A stretch of 47,461 nt of DNA from Candidatus Zhuqueibacterota bacterium (GTDB taxonomy: Bacteria > Zhuqueibacterota > Zhuqueibacteria > Zhuqueibacterales > Zhuqueibacteraceae), in NCBI GenBank assembly GCA_003576975.1, contig QEVD01000086.1:1-47461 (forward strand), given 5' to 3'. Shown one piece after another: positions 9,036-17,802 of this stretch. Position 1 is the first letter of the stretch. Each line of letters starts with the position of its first letter. Under the pieces are notes generated by a model. That model was given only the letters and a program-made list of their open reading frames with translations, ran no database searches and was not told the DNA's origin. Position numbers and translations under genes: made by a program.

Positions 9036-9253
9036 TGCTGCGAGCCTCCCGAGGCATACAAATCAACCTTTTGAGAAAAGTCGCTGGAAGCAGAAATTTT
9101 AATGCCGCGCAATTTTGCCATTAGGCTTTGTTCCGGCTCGCCATTATCATCTCTTTTTTGGGCTTCAAAAGCCTTGATGAGGCGATATAATTCATCCAGA
9201 AGGGGTTCTGGAATTTTCGCAATTTCGCTAATAATGGCTTCTCGAGTAATCAT
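9032..9253 (-). CDS. VapB-like antitoxin (DUF2281-like)
   Basis: This 73-residue protein has an N-terminal helical part (EIAKIPEPLLDELYRLIKAFE) and a disordered, toxin-wrapping C-terminus ending in YASGGSQQ. It precedes and overlaps a PIN toxin gene, which defines its role. A strong GGAGGA ribosome-binding site lies seven bases before the ATG. The family assignment is by resemblance of the N-terminal helices to DUF2281-like antitoxins. Confidence 0.8.
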   Translation of the reverse strand: MITREAIISEIAKIPEPLLDELYRLIKAFEAQKRDDNGEPEQSLMAKLRGIKISASSDFSQKVDLYASGGSQQ

Positions 9254-9272
9254 GGTCGTTCCTCCACTAGAT

Positions 9273-9345
9273 TTATTTCATCAACGCATACACCACGATA
9301 TTCGTCCCCATCCGCAGCGGTTGCTCGCGCACCTCGGGAAGATCT
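9273..9345 (-). pseudogene. 3' remnant of a second DUF4159 gene
   Basis: This stretch encodes EVREQPLRMGTNIVVYALMK followed by TAA, nearly the same as the last twenty residues of the intact DUF4159 gene that ends at 10366. At the nucleotide level about 66 bases align with roughly seven substitutions, then similarity stops abruptly. It is either the tail of a tandem DUF4159 paralogue or a duplication made when the modules between 9412 and 10339 were inserted. No start or coding body remains. Confidence 0.7.
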
Positions 9346-9411
9346 TCTGAAATTCCATGAATTGATAACCGTAACGCGTGAAGCAGTTCTCAAGACTCAG
9401 TCGTTAGAGGC

Positions 9412-9741
9412 TTATCTACCTTTTGTTTGACAGGTTCGCACCACTTTGCACCCGGCAAGACTCTGTTGCAACTCTTCACGCACAAGCTCTTTCACACCTT
9501 TCGCAGACAACCATTCCCGCAAAGCTTGATTGATCAACTTCTCGCAGCCTTGTGCTTGCGGAGTAAGCTGTTGAAACTGCACGAGTACGTCATCGTCAAT
9601 GCGAATGGTAAGCCGTGAAACTGCCGCATTGAAACGTTGCTGGCGCGCCTCCGTCCCTCGATGAATCTTGGCGGGATCTGGAGGCGATTTTCGCGTATAA
9701 GCTTGATAATCAAAGCCCCTGTCTCTTCTCTGAGAAAGCAT
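9412..9741 (-). CDS. Ribbon-helix-helix (BrnA-like) putative antitoxin
   Basis: This 109-residue protein has a C-terminal ribbon-helix-helix-like core: RLTIRIDDDVLVQFQQLT, then CEKLINQALREWL. This is the layout of BrnA/CopG-type DNA-binding antitoxins. The basic N-terminal half (RKSPPDPAKIHRGTEARQQRF) resembles the linker seen before that core in BrnA relatives. No BrnT toxin gene is adjacent, so it is an orphan or works with a distant partner. It lies 12 bases downstream of the nucleotidyltransferase gene and may share its transcript. Confidence 0.65.
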   Translation of the reverse strand: MLSQRRDRGFDYQAYTRKSPPDPAKIHRGTEARQQRFNAAVSRLTIRIDDDVLVQFQQLTPQAQGCEKLINQALREWLSAKGVKELVREELQQSLAGCKVVRTCQTKGR

Positions 9742-9753
9742 ACCAGGAGTTGA

Positions 9754-10191
9754 TTATTTCAACTTCTCCAAATCAGCCAAATCTTGTAAGCGTCCGACCG
9801 TCTTCTTGTTCTCCTTCAAGTTCTTCAAATCAATAAAAGTAACTTCAACCCCGTCGATAGTCGTCAGAACTTTTTTTGCGTAACAGTTCTCGAAATCCAC
9901 GCCGGCAAGTGCAGTCAAAATATCGATGCGATTGGGCGGATGGCCGAGTTGAATGACTTGATCCGGGTCGAGAAAATCCTTGGCCTGCAAGCCAAGAGAA
10001 GCAAAGCCAAATTGCGCCAGCGCGGCAACCATGCGCTCGGCGTTTTCCTGGCTCAAATCGATCCAAACGTCCAGGTCTTTGGTGTAACGCGGATGGCCGT
10101 GAAACGCAACCGCGTATCCGCCAATGACGAGATAACGCACGTGATTATCGTTTAACGATTGTATAAACTCTTTGAAGTCTTGGCTCAGCAC
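9754..10191 (-). CDS. Nucleotidyltransferase-fold protein (AbiEii/DUF6036-like)
   Basis: This 145-residue protein has the minimal nucleotidyltransferase motif GGYAVAFHGHPRYTKDLDVWID. The Gly-Gly pair and the two Asp residues are those expected to bind nucleotide and metal. A C-terminal VTFIDLKNLKENKKTVGR matches small NTases encoded in toxin-antitoxin loci. The GTG start at 10191 is chosen because GGAG lies five bases upstream; the longer frame would start inside the upstream small gene. It overlaps that gene by 47 bases. The target is unknown. Confidence 0.8.
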   Translation of the reverse strand: MLSQDFKEFIQSLNDNHVRYLVIGGYAVAFHGHPRYTKDLDVWIDLSQENAERMVAALAQFGFASLGLQAKDFLDPDQVIQLGHPPNRIDILTALAGVDFENCYAKKVLTTIDGVEVTFIDLKNLKENKKTVGRLQDLADLEKLK

Positions 10192-10339
10192 CGTATCTCC
10201 AGCCGTGATATTCCCGCCGGATCTGCTCCAGCGCCGCAATACGCGCTTCGTGCGATTGCGTCTGCCAATAAGCATAATCAGACGGTTGTTCTGTGATGCT
10301 CACTTTGGCAACGACTTTTTTGATTTTGGTTGAGGGCAT
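10145..10339 (-). CDS. Small conserved-looking protein overlapping the NTase gene
   Basis: This 64-residue basic protein (MPSTKIKKVVAKVSI..., YAYWQTQSHEARIAALEQIRREYHGWRYG, ending in YTIVKR) has no domain I can name. I believe the same small ORF precedes this type of nucleotidyltransferase in other genomes, with the YAYWQ and ALEQIRREY segments. The 3' third overlaps the NTase gene in another frame, indicating translational coupling and probably a two-component module. A direct antitoxin role is inferred only. Confidence 0.65.
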   Translation of the reverse strand: MPSTKIKKVVAKVSITEQPSDYAYWQTQSHEARIAALEQIRREYHGWRYGAEPRLQRVYTIVKR

Positions 10340-10365
10340 AAAGTATTGACCGTACCTCTGATTTT

Positions 10366-11163
10366 TTAATTCATCAACGCATACACCACAATATTCGTGC
10401 CCATCCGCAGCGCTTGCTCGCGCACTTCAGGTGGATCGCCGTGTACTTCCGGGTCGGCCCAGCCGTCGGAGATATTGGTGTTCCAGGTGTAATAGACGAT
10501 CAAGCGCCCCTCATGGAACAAGCCAAAGGCCTTGGGCGGGCCGCCGTCGTGTTCATGCGTTTTGGGCACGCCGCCGGTGAACTCGAAATGGCTGTGATAA
10601 ATCGGATGGCTGAATGGCAGCTCGACCCATTTTTTGTCTGGAAAGACTTTAGCCATTTCTTCGCGGAAGAATTTGTCCATGCCGTAATCGTCGTCGGCAT
10701 AGAGAAAACCGCCGCCGGTGAGATAACGCCGCAATTGCTGCGCCTCCTCCGGTGAGAACTGCATGCGGCCGTGTCCGGTCATAAAAATGATGGGATAGGC
10801 GAACAACTCGTGATCCGTCAACGCCACCTGGCGCTCATCCTGATCAAGATGCATAGTCGTGTTTTGCCGCATGAACTTCAGCAAATTGGGTATGCAGGAA
10901 GGATCATTATACCAATCGCCTCCACCGCGATATTTGACGCGGGCGATCGTGAAGGCGCTTTGCGGCTGCGTTTGGGCTTCAACCATGAAAGCTGAGAGAA
11001 AAAGATTCGTCCACAGAAGCAGAAATCCCAGCGAAGCGAAACGCTGAAAACTTTTCTTCTCTGCCAGTTTTTTGAGGGCGGGCGTGCTTTTCCAAGCTCT
11101 TTTGCTCGCCGCCTCGCCTCGCCAGGAGCCGGTACGGTTGATCCTGCCTTTTGCCATTTGCAT
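10366..11163 (-). CDS. DUF4159 domain protein
   Basis: This 265-residue protein has a membrane/signal segment at about residues 45-63 and then a DUF4159 domain. Visible elements are the VKYRGGGDWYNDP start, YPIIFMTGHGRMQFSPEEAQQL, the glycine-rich GGGFLYADDDYGMDKFF and the end LIVYYTWNTNISDGW. The fold is class I glutamine-amidotransferase-like, but the function is unknown. The start at 11163 is supported by a GAGG element five bases upstream and by the end of the upstream SurA-like gene at 11171; a longer frame would run into that gene. It is probably co-transcribed with the two peptidyl-prolyl isomerase genes. A near-copy of its 3' end lies at 9273-9345. Confidence 0.85.
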   Translation of the reverse strand: MQMAKGRINRTGSWRGEAASKRAWKSTPALKKLAEKKSFQRFASLGFLLLWTNLFLSAFMVEAQTQPQSAFTIARVKYRGGGDWYNDPSCIPNLLKFMRQNTTMHLDQDERQVALTDHELFAYPIIFMTGHGRMQFSPEEAQQLRRYLTGGGFLYADDDYGMDKFFREEMAKVFPDKKWVELPFSHPIYHSHFEFTGGVPKTHEHDGGPPKAFGLFHEGRLIVYYTWNTNISDGWADPEVHGDPPEVREQALRMGTNIVVYALMN

Positions 11164-11170
11164 GCTTGCC

Positions 11171-12592
11171 TCAGCTCTGATCGGCGATCTTGATATACAA
11201 ATCCTTTTTGAGCGCATCGACCCATTTGCGAAATTCCTGCTCCGCTTTGAAATTGAGCGCCATATCTTCAATCTGATCCCAATCTTCTTTAAGATTAAAG
11301 TCGCGCGGCTCGCGGCGTTCGTCAAGGCGGACGATGTGATAACCAAATTGGGTTTTGATGGGTTGGGAAATCTCGCCGGGCTTCAGCGACTTTGCTACAT
11401 CCACAAATTCCGGCACTTGCAGTTGATCAATCTCGAACCAGCCGAGATCGCCGCCTTTCTCGTTGGTGGTCAAGTCATTGGAATATTGCTTGGCAGCGTC
11501 TTCAAATTTGATTTTGCCGGAAACGATTTCTTCACGCAGGCTCTTGAGCTTTTCGGCGGTACGGTTTTCGTCGCCCGCGCTCATCGCGACGCGAATAAGA
11601 ATGTGCCGTACATTGATTTTTTCGCCGCGGCGATCGATCATTTGAATGATATGAATGCCGAATTGCGATTGCACCAGCCCGGAGATTTCACCCGGCTGCA
11701 GGGCAAATGCCGCTTCCTCAAACTCACGCACAAAATCACCGCGTTGAATAAAGCCCAACTCGCCGCCGCGCTTTTGCGAGCCCGGATCTTCGGAATATTT
11801 GCCGGCCAGCTCTGCAAAATTTTCCCCGGCGCGAATGCGCGTGAGTAACTCTTCCGCTTTGGCTCGTGCGGCCTTGGTGGCTTCATCGCCCGCCTGGATG
11901 TTCAACAAAACATGGCTCAATCTTGCGGATTCCTTGATGCCGGGCAGGCTGTCTTTCATGGCATGATAAAACTGCTCGACTTCCCGGCGTGAGATTCTCA
12001 CCTCGCGAAACTTCTTTTGCTGCAGCGTACGTACCAGCATACCCTCGGAAATGTCGCGGCGCAGCGTGCGTCGAATCTTGCGCATGGGCTGGCCAAAATA
12101 TTCTTCCACTTTTTCTTCCGAACCAAGCTGCTGCGTCATGGCTTTAATGCGATCGTCCAGCACTTGATCGACCTGGCGCTCATCCACCACCACGCTGTCT
12201 TCCGCCGCTTTGACCAGCATGGCTTTTTGATCAACCAGACTCTCGAGCGCATTCGCCCGCAGCGCGTCGAATTTGGCGGCGTCGCGCCGCGGGTCGATGC
12301 CCATCTGAATCGCGAGTTGATAAGCATATTGACTCAACTCGGATTGCAAGATGATCTTATCGTCTACCGTGGCCACGATGCGATCGAGAACTTCCTGGGC
12401 GCTCGCTTTTTGCGCAACCGGGAATAGAGTCAATAGCAAACAAACAAACATGAAATGGCGCGGCGCCGAAGAAAAAAGAGCGTGTACGATTCGCCGCGCT
12501 TTCCTGGCGACCGGGTGTCTTTGCTTTATTTTTTGAACTCTCAAAATATCAGCTTGCTGCAGAATAACATTCCCAAACAACTTGTTAAACAT
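11171..12592 (-). CDS. surA: SurA-like periplasmic chaperone with two parvulin domains
   Basis: This 473-residue peptidyl-prolyl cis-trans isomerase/chaperone is likely to escort outer-membrane proteins through the periplasm. After a hydrophobic signal segment at about 48-60 (MFVCLLLTLFPVA) comes the SurA N-terminal domain (about 67-205). Two parvulin repeats follow, at about 222-322 (SHVLLNI, KYSEDPGSQKRGGELG, FGIHIIQ) and 326-432 (RHILIRV, YSNDLTTNEKGGDLGW, FGYHIVRL). The start at 12592 is supported by GGAGG five bases upstream, even though it leaves an unusually long basic stretch before the hydrophobic segment. The gene follows the other PPIase gene by 11 bases. Confidence 0.92.
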   Translation of the reverse strand: MFNKLFGNVILQQADILRVQKIKQRHPVARKARRIVHALFSSAPRHFMFVCLLLTLFPVAQKASAQEVLDRIVATVDDKIILQSELSQYAYQLAIQMGIDPRRDAAKFDALRANALESLVDQKAMLVKAAEDSVVVDERQVDQVLDDRIKAMTQQLGSEEKVEEYFGQPMRKIRRTLRRDISEGMLVRTLQQKKFREVRISRREVEQFYHAMKDSLPGIKESARLSHVLLNIQAGDEATKAARAKAEELLTRIRAGENFAELAGKYSEDPGSQKRGGELGFIQRGDFVREFEEAAFALQPGEISGLVQSQFGIHIIQMIDRRGEKINVRHILIRVAMSAGDENRTAEKLKSLREEIVSGKIKFEDAAKQYSNDLTTNEKGGDLGWFEIDQLQVPEFVDVAKSLKPGEISQPIKTQFGYHIVRLDERREPRDFNLKEDWDQIEDMALNFKAEQEFRKWVDALKKDLYIKIADQS

Positions 12593-12603
12593 AATGCCTC
12601 CGT

Positions 12604-13515
12604 TTATTTCGCCGGACTGCCGGTCACAATCGAGTCCGCAACGAAATTTTCGAGTAGGTGAAAGTTTTTTTCGATTTTGATATTGGCGGCCAATTCTGCC
12701 AGCAGGCTGCGATAGCGTTCTTCCTGCTTTTGCGCTTTGAGCTTGGCTGCGATCTCGTCGCGCACGAGGCGAAGCGGGCGAATGCTTTCGGGCCGAAAAC
12801 GTTCAACAACGAAAAACAAATGATAATCGTCTTCAAACGCGATGGGTGAGCTGATTGCGCCCGGCCGCAACCGGAGAATTTCTTTCGCGGCTTCCGGCAC
12901 TTCCGATTCCGGATAATAAATTTCCCAGGGGATCGTTTCGCCTTGCGCTTGTGCGCGTTCCTGGGCCAGGCGGCTGAACGCGGAATTGCCGGCGAGCGCG
13001 CGCCGCAGCGAGTCTGCTGATTGCAGATTTGAGGCGACAAGGTGCCACACGAGAATTTCGGCTTCCGCGCGCTTGTAACTCTCGTTGTTATCATTATAAA
13101 ATTTTTGAATCTCGCCGTCGCTCACCTGCCAATCACGGCTGTTCAACTCCTTCTCCACCAGAGCGTCGCCCAACAGCTCGACTTCCACGCGCTTCAACCG
13201 CCATTGCAATTCAGCTTGCTTATCAAGCCCGCGGCGTTTGGCTTCTTGATACAATAATTGATGGTTTGCCCAGCGCATGGCATGGCTTTGCAATTGTTCG
13301 CCGCTGAGGTTGCGACGCACCGAGGGCGGAATCTCAGAGACGAGTTGCTGCAAGGTCAACGTCTCATCTCCGACGCGCACAATGACATCATCGCCGGCAA
13401 CGGAAGAAGCCTCCTCCGTGCTTTTGTTGCAACCGAGTTTCAAGCTTGCGATTGCCAGTAGAAAAATCAGGCTCCGCCTGACTGAAATGAATGTGCTCAC
13501 GTTTCCTTCTTTCAA
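12604..13515 (-). CDS. PpiC/SurA-type peptidyl-prolyl isomerase, probable lipoprotein
   Basis: This 303-residue protein has a short hydrophobic N-terminus ending in LAIASLKLGC, which suggests lipidation of the Cys near residue 29, although the Lys in the lipobox is atypical. The middle (VRVGDETLTLQQL, then RRGLDKQAELQWRL and VSDGEIQKFYNDN) follows the SurA/PpiC N-terminal architecture. The region around 150-255 is a diverged parvulin domain. The gene is 11 bases upstream of the SurA-like gene, so the two are expected to work together in outer-membrane protein folding. It once probably followed mfd directly; a MntA/HepT module now separates them. Confidence 0.85.
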   Translation of the reverse strand: MKEGNVSTFISVRRSLIFLLAIASLKLGCNKSTEEASSVAGDDVIVRVGDETLTLQQLVSEIPPSVRRNLSGEQLQSHAMRWANHQLLYQEAKRRGLDKQAELQWRLKRVEVELLGDALVEKELNSRDWQVSDGEIQKFYNDNNESYKRAEAEILVWHLVASNLQSADSLRRALAGNSAFSRLAQERAQAQGETIPWEIYYPESEVPEAAKEILRLRPGAISSPIAFEDDYHLFFVVERFRPESIRPLRLVRDEIAAKLKAQKQEERYRSLLAELAANIKIEKNFHLLENFVADSIVTGSPAK

Positions 13516-13584
13516 AATGGATTTAAGCGGCTAGTGCTGAACCTCAAAAGATTCTACACAGATTCTGTTCATTCGTTGTTTTTT

Positions 13585-13916
13585 CTATTCCGCACGCAAA
13601 AGAGTGTCTATCACCTCTTTGAGTTTGGGCAATTCATTCTCGACAACCGCCCAAACGACAACCGGGTTATGCCGAAGTAGCGATGAACCAGAATATTTCG
13701 CATACCGATCATTTTTGACCAGGGAATATCAGAATGCCGTTTGCGAAAATCTTCGGAGAGCTGACGCGAGGCTTCTCCGATGATTTGAAGATGGCGAAGC
13801 ACCCATGTCTGCACCAACTCATCGTTTTCGAACGAAATTTGTCCACGAACAGTATACTTGTTAATTTGCTCAATTGCTTCCTTGATATCGAGCAAGAATT
13901 CGTGATCATCCTTCAT
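13585..13916 (-). pseudogene. hepT: HepT HEPN-domain toxin, frameshifted near the C-terminus
   Basis: The intact frame gives a HEPN-domain RNase with the RX4HXY signature (RNILVHRY), but after YFGI it runs into an unlike tail (LSFGRLSRMNCPNSKR). One frame over, the expected HepT ending is present: VVVWAVVENELPKLKEVID, then LLRAE and TAG at 13585. The span of 332 bases is one short of a whole number of codons, consistent with a single-base loss around 13660. HepT toxins cleave tRNA or mRNA and are silenced by AMPylation by the MntA partner encoded just upstream, which overlaps it by four bases. The catalytic motif is upstream of the lesion, so activity is uncertain. Confidence 0.8.
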
Positions 13917-14197
13917 AATGGAATCGCTTCTTTCAGCACACGATCACGGATACGCGGACGCAGTCCCACTTCCGTCACCACGTCTACTTTGTGCCCCAAG
14001 AGATCTTGAAGATCCATTAATAATCCGCCAAGATCGAACAGGCTTCGTCCGGGATGCAAATCCACCAACACATCTAAATCGCTGTCCGGCGTCGCCTCAT
14101 CTCTTGCCTGCGAACCGAAGATGCGGATATTATGTGCGCCATGCTTTGCGGCGATGCGTAGAATTTCGTCGCGCTTTTCTTTAAGAACGTTATTCAT
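13913..14197 (-). CDS. mntA: MntA-type nucleotidyltransferase antitoxin
   Basis: This 94-residue minimal nucleotidyltransferase has the canonical [19 protein letters not shown] motif (GS, then D-x-D). In MntA/HepT systems this enzyme AMPylates a tyrosine of the HEPN toxin and so neutralises it. The start is placed at ATG 14197 ([13 protein letters not shown]), because the upstream extension looks non-coding. Its TGA overlaps the ATG of hepT. The pair sits between mfd and the PPIase genes, where it appears to have been inserted. Confidence 0.88.
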   Translation of the reverse strand: MNNVLKEKRDEILRIAAKHGAHNIRIFGSQARDEATPDSDLDVLVDLHPGRSLFDLGGLLMDLQDLLGHKVDVVTEVGLRPRIRDRVLKEAIPL

Positions 14198-15449
14198 AAA
14201 TTTTGCTCTACCTGCTGTTCGTTCATTGTGAATATAGCACAAATTCAGAATCCTTATCAATCTTTGTTTTTCGACGGCCATAAGTAGCGGCAGATGTTGC
14301 GAAACGTTCTTATTTCCAGTCCCGCTGCATCCCCATCAACAGCTTCACCGTCATCGGCATCGCGGCCTGGCCTTTGGGAATCTCCATTTTGAAGCCGAGC
14401 ACGGTATCGCCAAACTTGGCTCGGCTCTCGCGGGCTAATACACGCAAACTCTTCAAACCGAGCGCTGTTCCCAATAATTTCAGGCTGGCCAAACCGAGCA
14501 GGTTGCGCGCGGGCAGCGGCAGCTTGCCAAAACGATCGGTCAATTCATCGGAAATGGCTTCGATTTCTGCAAGCGAATCCGCTTCGGCAAGACGGCGGTA
14601 AATCGCCACACGCTCTTCCGGCAAATCGACGTAATCCGCCGGCAGAAACGCATCGCCATCGAGATCGACGCGGCATTGCTCTTTTTCGACGAACGGCTCG
14701 GCGGATTCGGGTTGCGCTTCGTGGCGTGCTTCGCGCACGGCTTCATCCAAAATGCGCGTGTACAAATCGAAGCCAACCGCGTCGATCATGCCGCTTTGCT
14801 CCGCGCCCAGCAAGTTGCCGGCGCCGCGAATCTCCAGATCGCGCATGGCAATTTGAAAGCCACTGCCAAGATCGGTGAATTCTTCAATCGTTTCCAGGCG
14901 CTTGATCGCCTCATTCGAAAGATTCCGGATGGGCGGCACCACGAGATAGCAATAGGCCTTGTGATGGCTGCGGCCCACGCGCCCGCGCAGTTGATAAAGT
15001 TGCGCCAGACCAAAGCGGTCCGCGCGATTGATGATCATGGTATTCACGTTCGGCATATCCAGGCCGGACTCGATGATCATCGTCGCCACCAGCACGTGAT
15101 AGTCGCGCCGCACGAAATTCACCATCACCTCTTCCAACTCGTGCTCGTTCATCCGGCCGTGCGCCACGCCGACTTCCACCTCCGGAACGAGCGCGCGAAT
15201 CAATCCGGCAATGCGATGAATCGAGCTGATGCGATTGTGTACCACGAACACCTGGCCGCCGCGATGAATCTCGCGCATGATCGCCGTGCGCACAAGATCG
15301 CGATCAAGCTGCGCCACCTCGGTGTGAATCGGCAGGCGGTCGCGCGGCGGCGTGTTGATATTCGACATATCGCGCACGCCGGTCAGCGCCATGTGCAGCG
15401 TGCGCGGAATCGGCGTGGCCGAGAGCGTGAGCACATCGACATTCACCTT

Positions 15450-15465
15450 CAGCTTTTCAGCTTTT
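15450..15465. repeat. 8-bp tandem duplication causing the mfd frameshift
   Basis: CAGCTTTT occurs twice in direct succession (15450-15457 and 15458-15465). One unit fits the conserved Mfd reading frame and two units shift it, producing a TGA at 15449-15451. The unit is short enough to be gained or lost by slipped-strand mispairing. Confidence 0.9.
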
Positions 15466-17377
15466 TGAGCAATTCTTTGTGGCGCACACCGAAGCGCTGT
15501 TCTTCATCAACAATCAGCAAACCGAGATCTTTGAACGCGATATCCTTCGACAGCAGGCGGTGCGTGCCGATGATAATGTCAACCTCGCCTTGTTTAAGAC
15601 GCTCGGCGATCTTCTTTTGTTCTGCGCTCGAGCGGAAACGCGATAAAACATCGACGCGCACGGGATAGCGCTGCAAGCGGCTGGTGAAAGTGTTATAGTG
15701 CTGCTGCGCCAGCAGAGTCGTCGGCACCAGCACCGCCACTTGCTTGCTGTCTTGCACAGCTTTGAATGCAGCGCGAATCGCAACTTCGGTTTTGCCGTAG
15801 CCGACATCGCCGCACACCAGACGATCCATGGGCTTCTCACCTTCCATGTCGCGCTTGACTTCTTCGACCGAGCGCGCTTGATCGGGTGTGTCTTCATATT
15901 CGAATGAGGCTTCAAGATCGCGTTGCCAAATCGTATCCGCGGAAAACGCATAGCCCTTCTCGGCTTCGCGCGCCGCGTAAAGTTGAATCAAATCGCGCGC
16001 AATGTCTTTGATGCGTTTTTTCGTGCGGGCTTTGAGTTTTTCCCAATCGGTGGAGCCGAGTTTGTGCAGTTTTGGCGCCGCGGATTCGCGTGCGGTGTAT
16101 TTTTGTACACGATCCATTTTATCCAACGGCACATACAACTTGTCTTTATCAAGATAATGAATGACGATGCACTCTTGCTCATGCTCTCCGATTTTAATGT
16201 GTTCAAGTCCCTGATAAACGCCGATGCCATGATCGACGTGCACGATGTAATCGCCGCGCTTGAGCGACTTGAGTTGGCGGAACGTGAGTCCCGTTCTCTG
16301 CTTGCGGCGTTTGCGAATGCGGCGCACGCGACCGTAAAATTCGTGGTCAGTATAAACGATGAGATTTTGCTGCGGCAAACTGAAGCCACCGTGAATCGGG
16401 CCGGTGAGCACATTGAGGCGGTAAGACGCCAGTTCACTTTCTTCCAACAACTCGCCGATGCGCTCGGCGTGCGTTGGAGATTCGCAAACAAAAAAGATTT
16501 TGGGGGGATTTGGGCTTTGGCTTTTTTCTTTGAATGATTCCAGATCGAGGCGCAACGCTTTGAGTTCACCGTGCAGCGAGGGTTGTGGAATCGCATGCAA
16601 ATCGATGAGATCGTCTTTGCTGTCGTGATGAAATTGCGCGAAGGTCAATTGCCGGAATTTCTGAAAGCGCGCCGCGAAGACCTGCCAGCTTTGCTCATTG
16701 AGATCATTTTCCGCATCGGATTCAAGCCAATCGCCGTCATCCGTGCTGGATTCGACTTTGCCGTCGTTCAACGCCGCAAGAATTTGATCAGGACGAAAAA
16801 AACAAACGACGGTATTTTCGGGAAAATAGTTGAGCAGCGTCTGCGCTGGCGTTTTTTTAGATGTCGAGGACTCTTTACCATTCTTGCCCTTTTCCGACAA
16901 GTCAACAATGTTCTGCGGCAACAGAATCACCTTGGCGATTTCGCTTTCAGAGCGCTGCGTGGTGGGATCAAACTCGCGCAACGACTCGACGCGGTCGCCC
17001 CAAAACTCAATGCGCACCGGCAGCGTGCGCGAAAGCGGAAACAAGTCGATGATGCCGCCGCGCACCGCCAGCTCGCCGGGCTGCTCGACTACCGGCTGGC
17101 GCTCGAATCCCATCTCCACCAACTGCGTGAGCAGCGTTTCAAACGGCAGTTCGTCACCCGGTCGCAATTCGATTTTTTTTGCATGCAAAGCCTGCGGCGA
17201 GAGCAATGTTTCAAGCACCGCCTTCGCCGTCGTAAGCACCACCGGCGGCCGGGTCTTGCCGAATTCCTTTTTGCTGTTGTATTCGACGAGATGCTCGATC
17301 GCCTCGACTTGCAGCGAAAGCGCCTGCGGATCCGGATGCCCCCACGGCAACATTTTCGTCGCCGGAAAATGAATCGC

Positions 17378-17539
17378 CTCGCCGGTGCCGGTTGAGCCCG
17401 TCACGGTGACTGAGCCTGTAGAAGTCGAGCCTGCCGATCCCGCTTGGGCGGGAGAGCCTGTCGAAGTCGAACTTGTCACGTCGGCTGAGCCTGTCGAAGT
17501 CGAGCTTGTCGAAACCCCGGTGGTTGAGCTTGTCGAAAC
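17378..17539. repeat. Array of GAGCCTGTCGAAG-type repeats inside mfd
   Basis: The plus strand holds about seven close variants of GAGCCTGTCGAAG or GAGCTTGTCGAA spaced 10-25 bases apart, plus a CCCGCTTGGGCGGG palindrome. The same half-site occurs in the repeats at 22441-22904. The array stays in frame with mfd and is translated as a low-complexity Ser/Thr/Gly segment of about 54 residues in the N-terminal domain. Confidence 0.85.
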
Positions 17540-17802
17540 CAACCCCGCCAACTCATCCCGCATCAACTCGGCCTGATCGGAAAACGGCAGCACGCACAGA
17601 AACGGCGCATTGCTACGTTCCTGCAAAATAGAAATGAGCACCGCTGCCAGCGATCCCGCCGAATTCTTGACAGTCAGATTCTCGCCAGCGCTCAGTTTAT
17701 TCGCTAACTCTTCAAACGGTTGTGATGAAGAGATGAGGGTTTTGATTTGTTCGAGGGCGAAGGAGGACATTCAGGAATTACCGATTAGTAAAACTATTAC
17801 AT

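Larger units (their letters stand above)
14310..17770 (-). pseudogene. mfd: mfd, transcription-repair coupling factor, split by a frameshift
   Basis: Two adjacent frames together encode a complete Mfd. The first, 17770-15449 (773 residues), holds the UvrB-like N-terminal module, the RNA polymerase-interacting domain (DYIVHVDHGIGVYQGLEH), Walker A (GDVGYGKTE, about residue 655) and DEEQRFG. The second, 15446-14310, continues with [19 protein letters not shown], the helicase motifs (GRVGRSHHKAYCY) and the TRCF C-terminal domain. The break is an 8-base tandem duplication at 15450-15465. Removing one copy restores [13 protein letters not shown] and a product of about 1150 residues, the usual Mfd size. 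Mfd dislodges stalled RNA polymerase and recruits UvrA. A Ser/Thr/Gly-rich insertion at residues 78-131 comes from dispersed repeats. Confidence 0.93.

Noticed and set aside
15446-15470. Programmed ribosomal frameshifting in mfd
   Set aside because: An exact 8-bp duplication explains the shift fully, and restoring the family frame requires an 8-base change, not a -1 or +1 slip at a conserved site.
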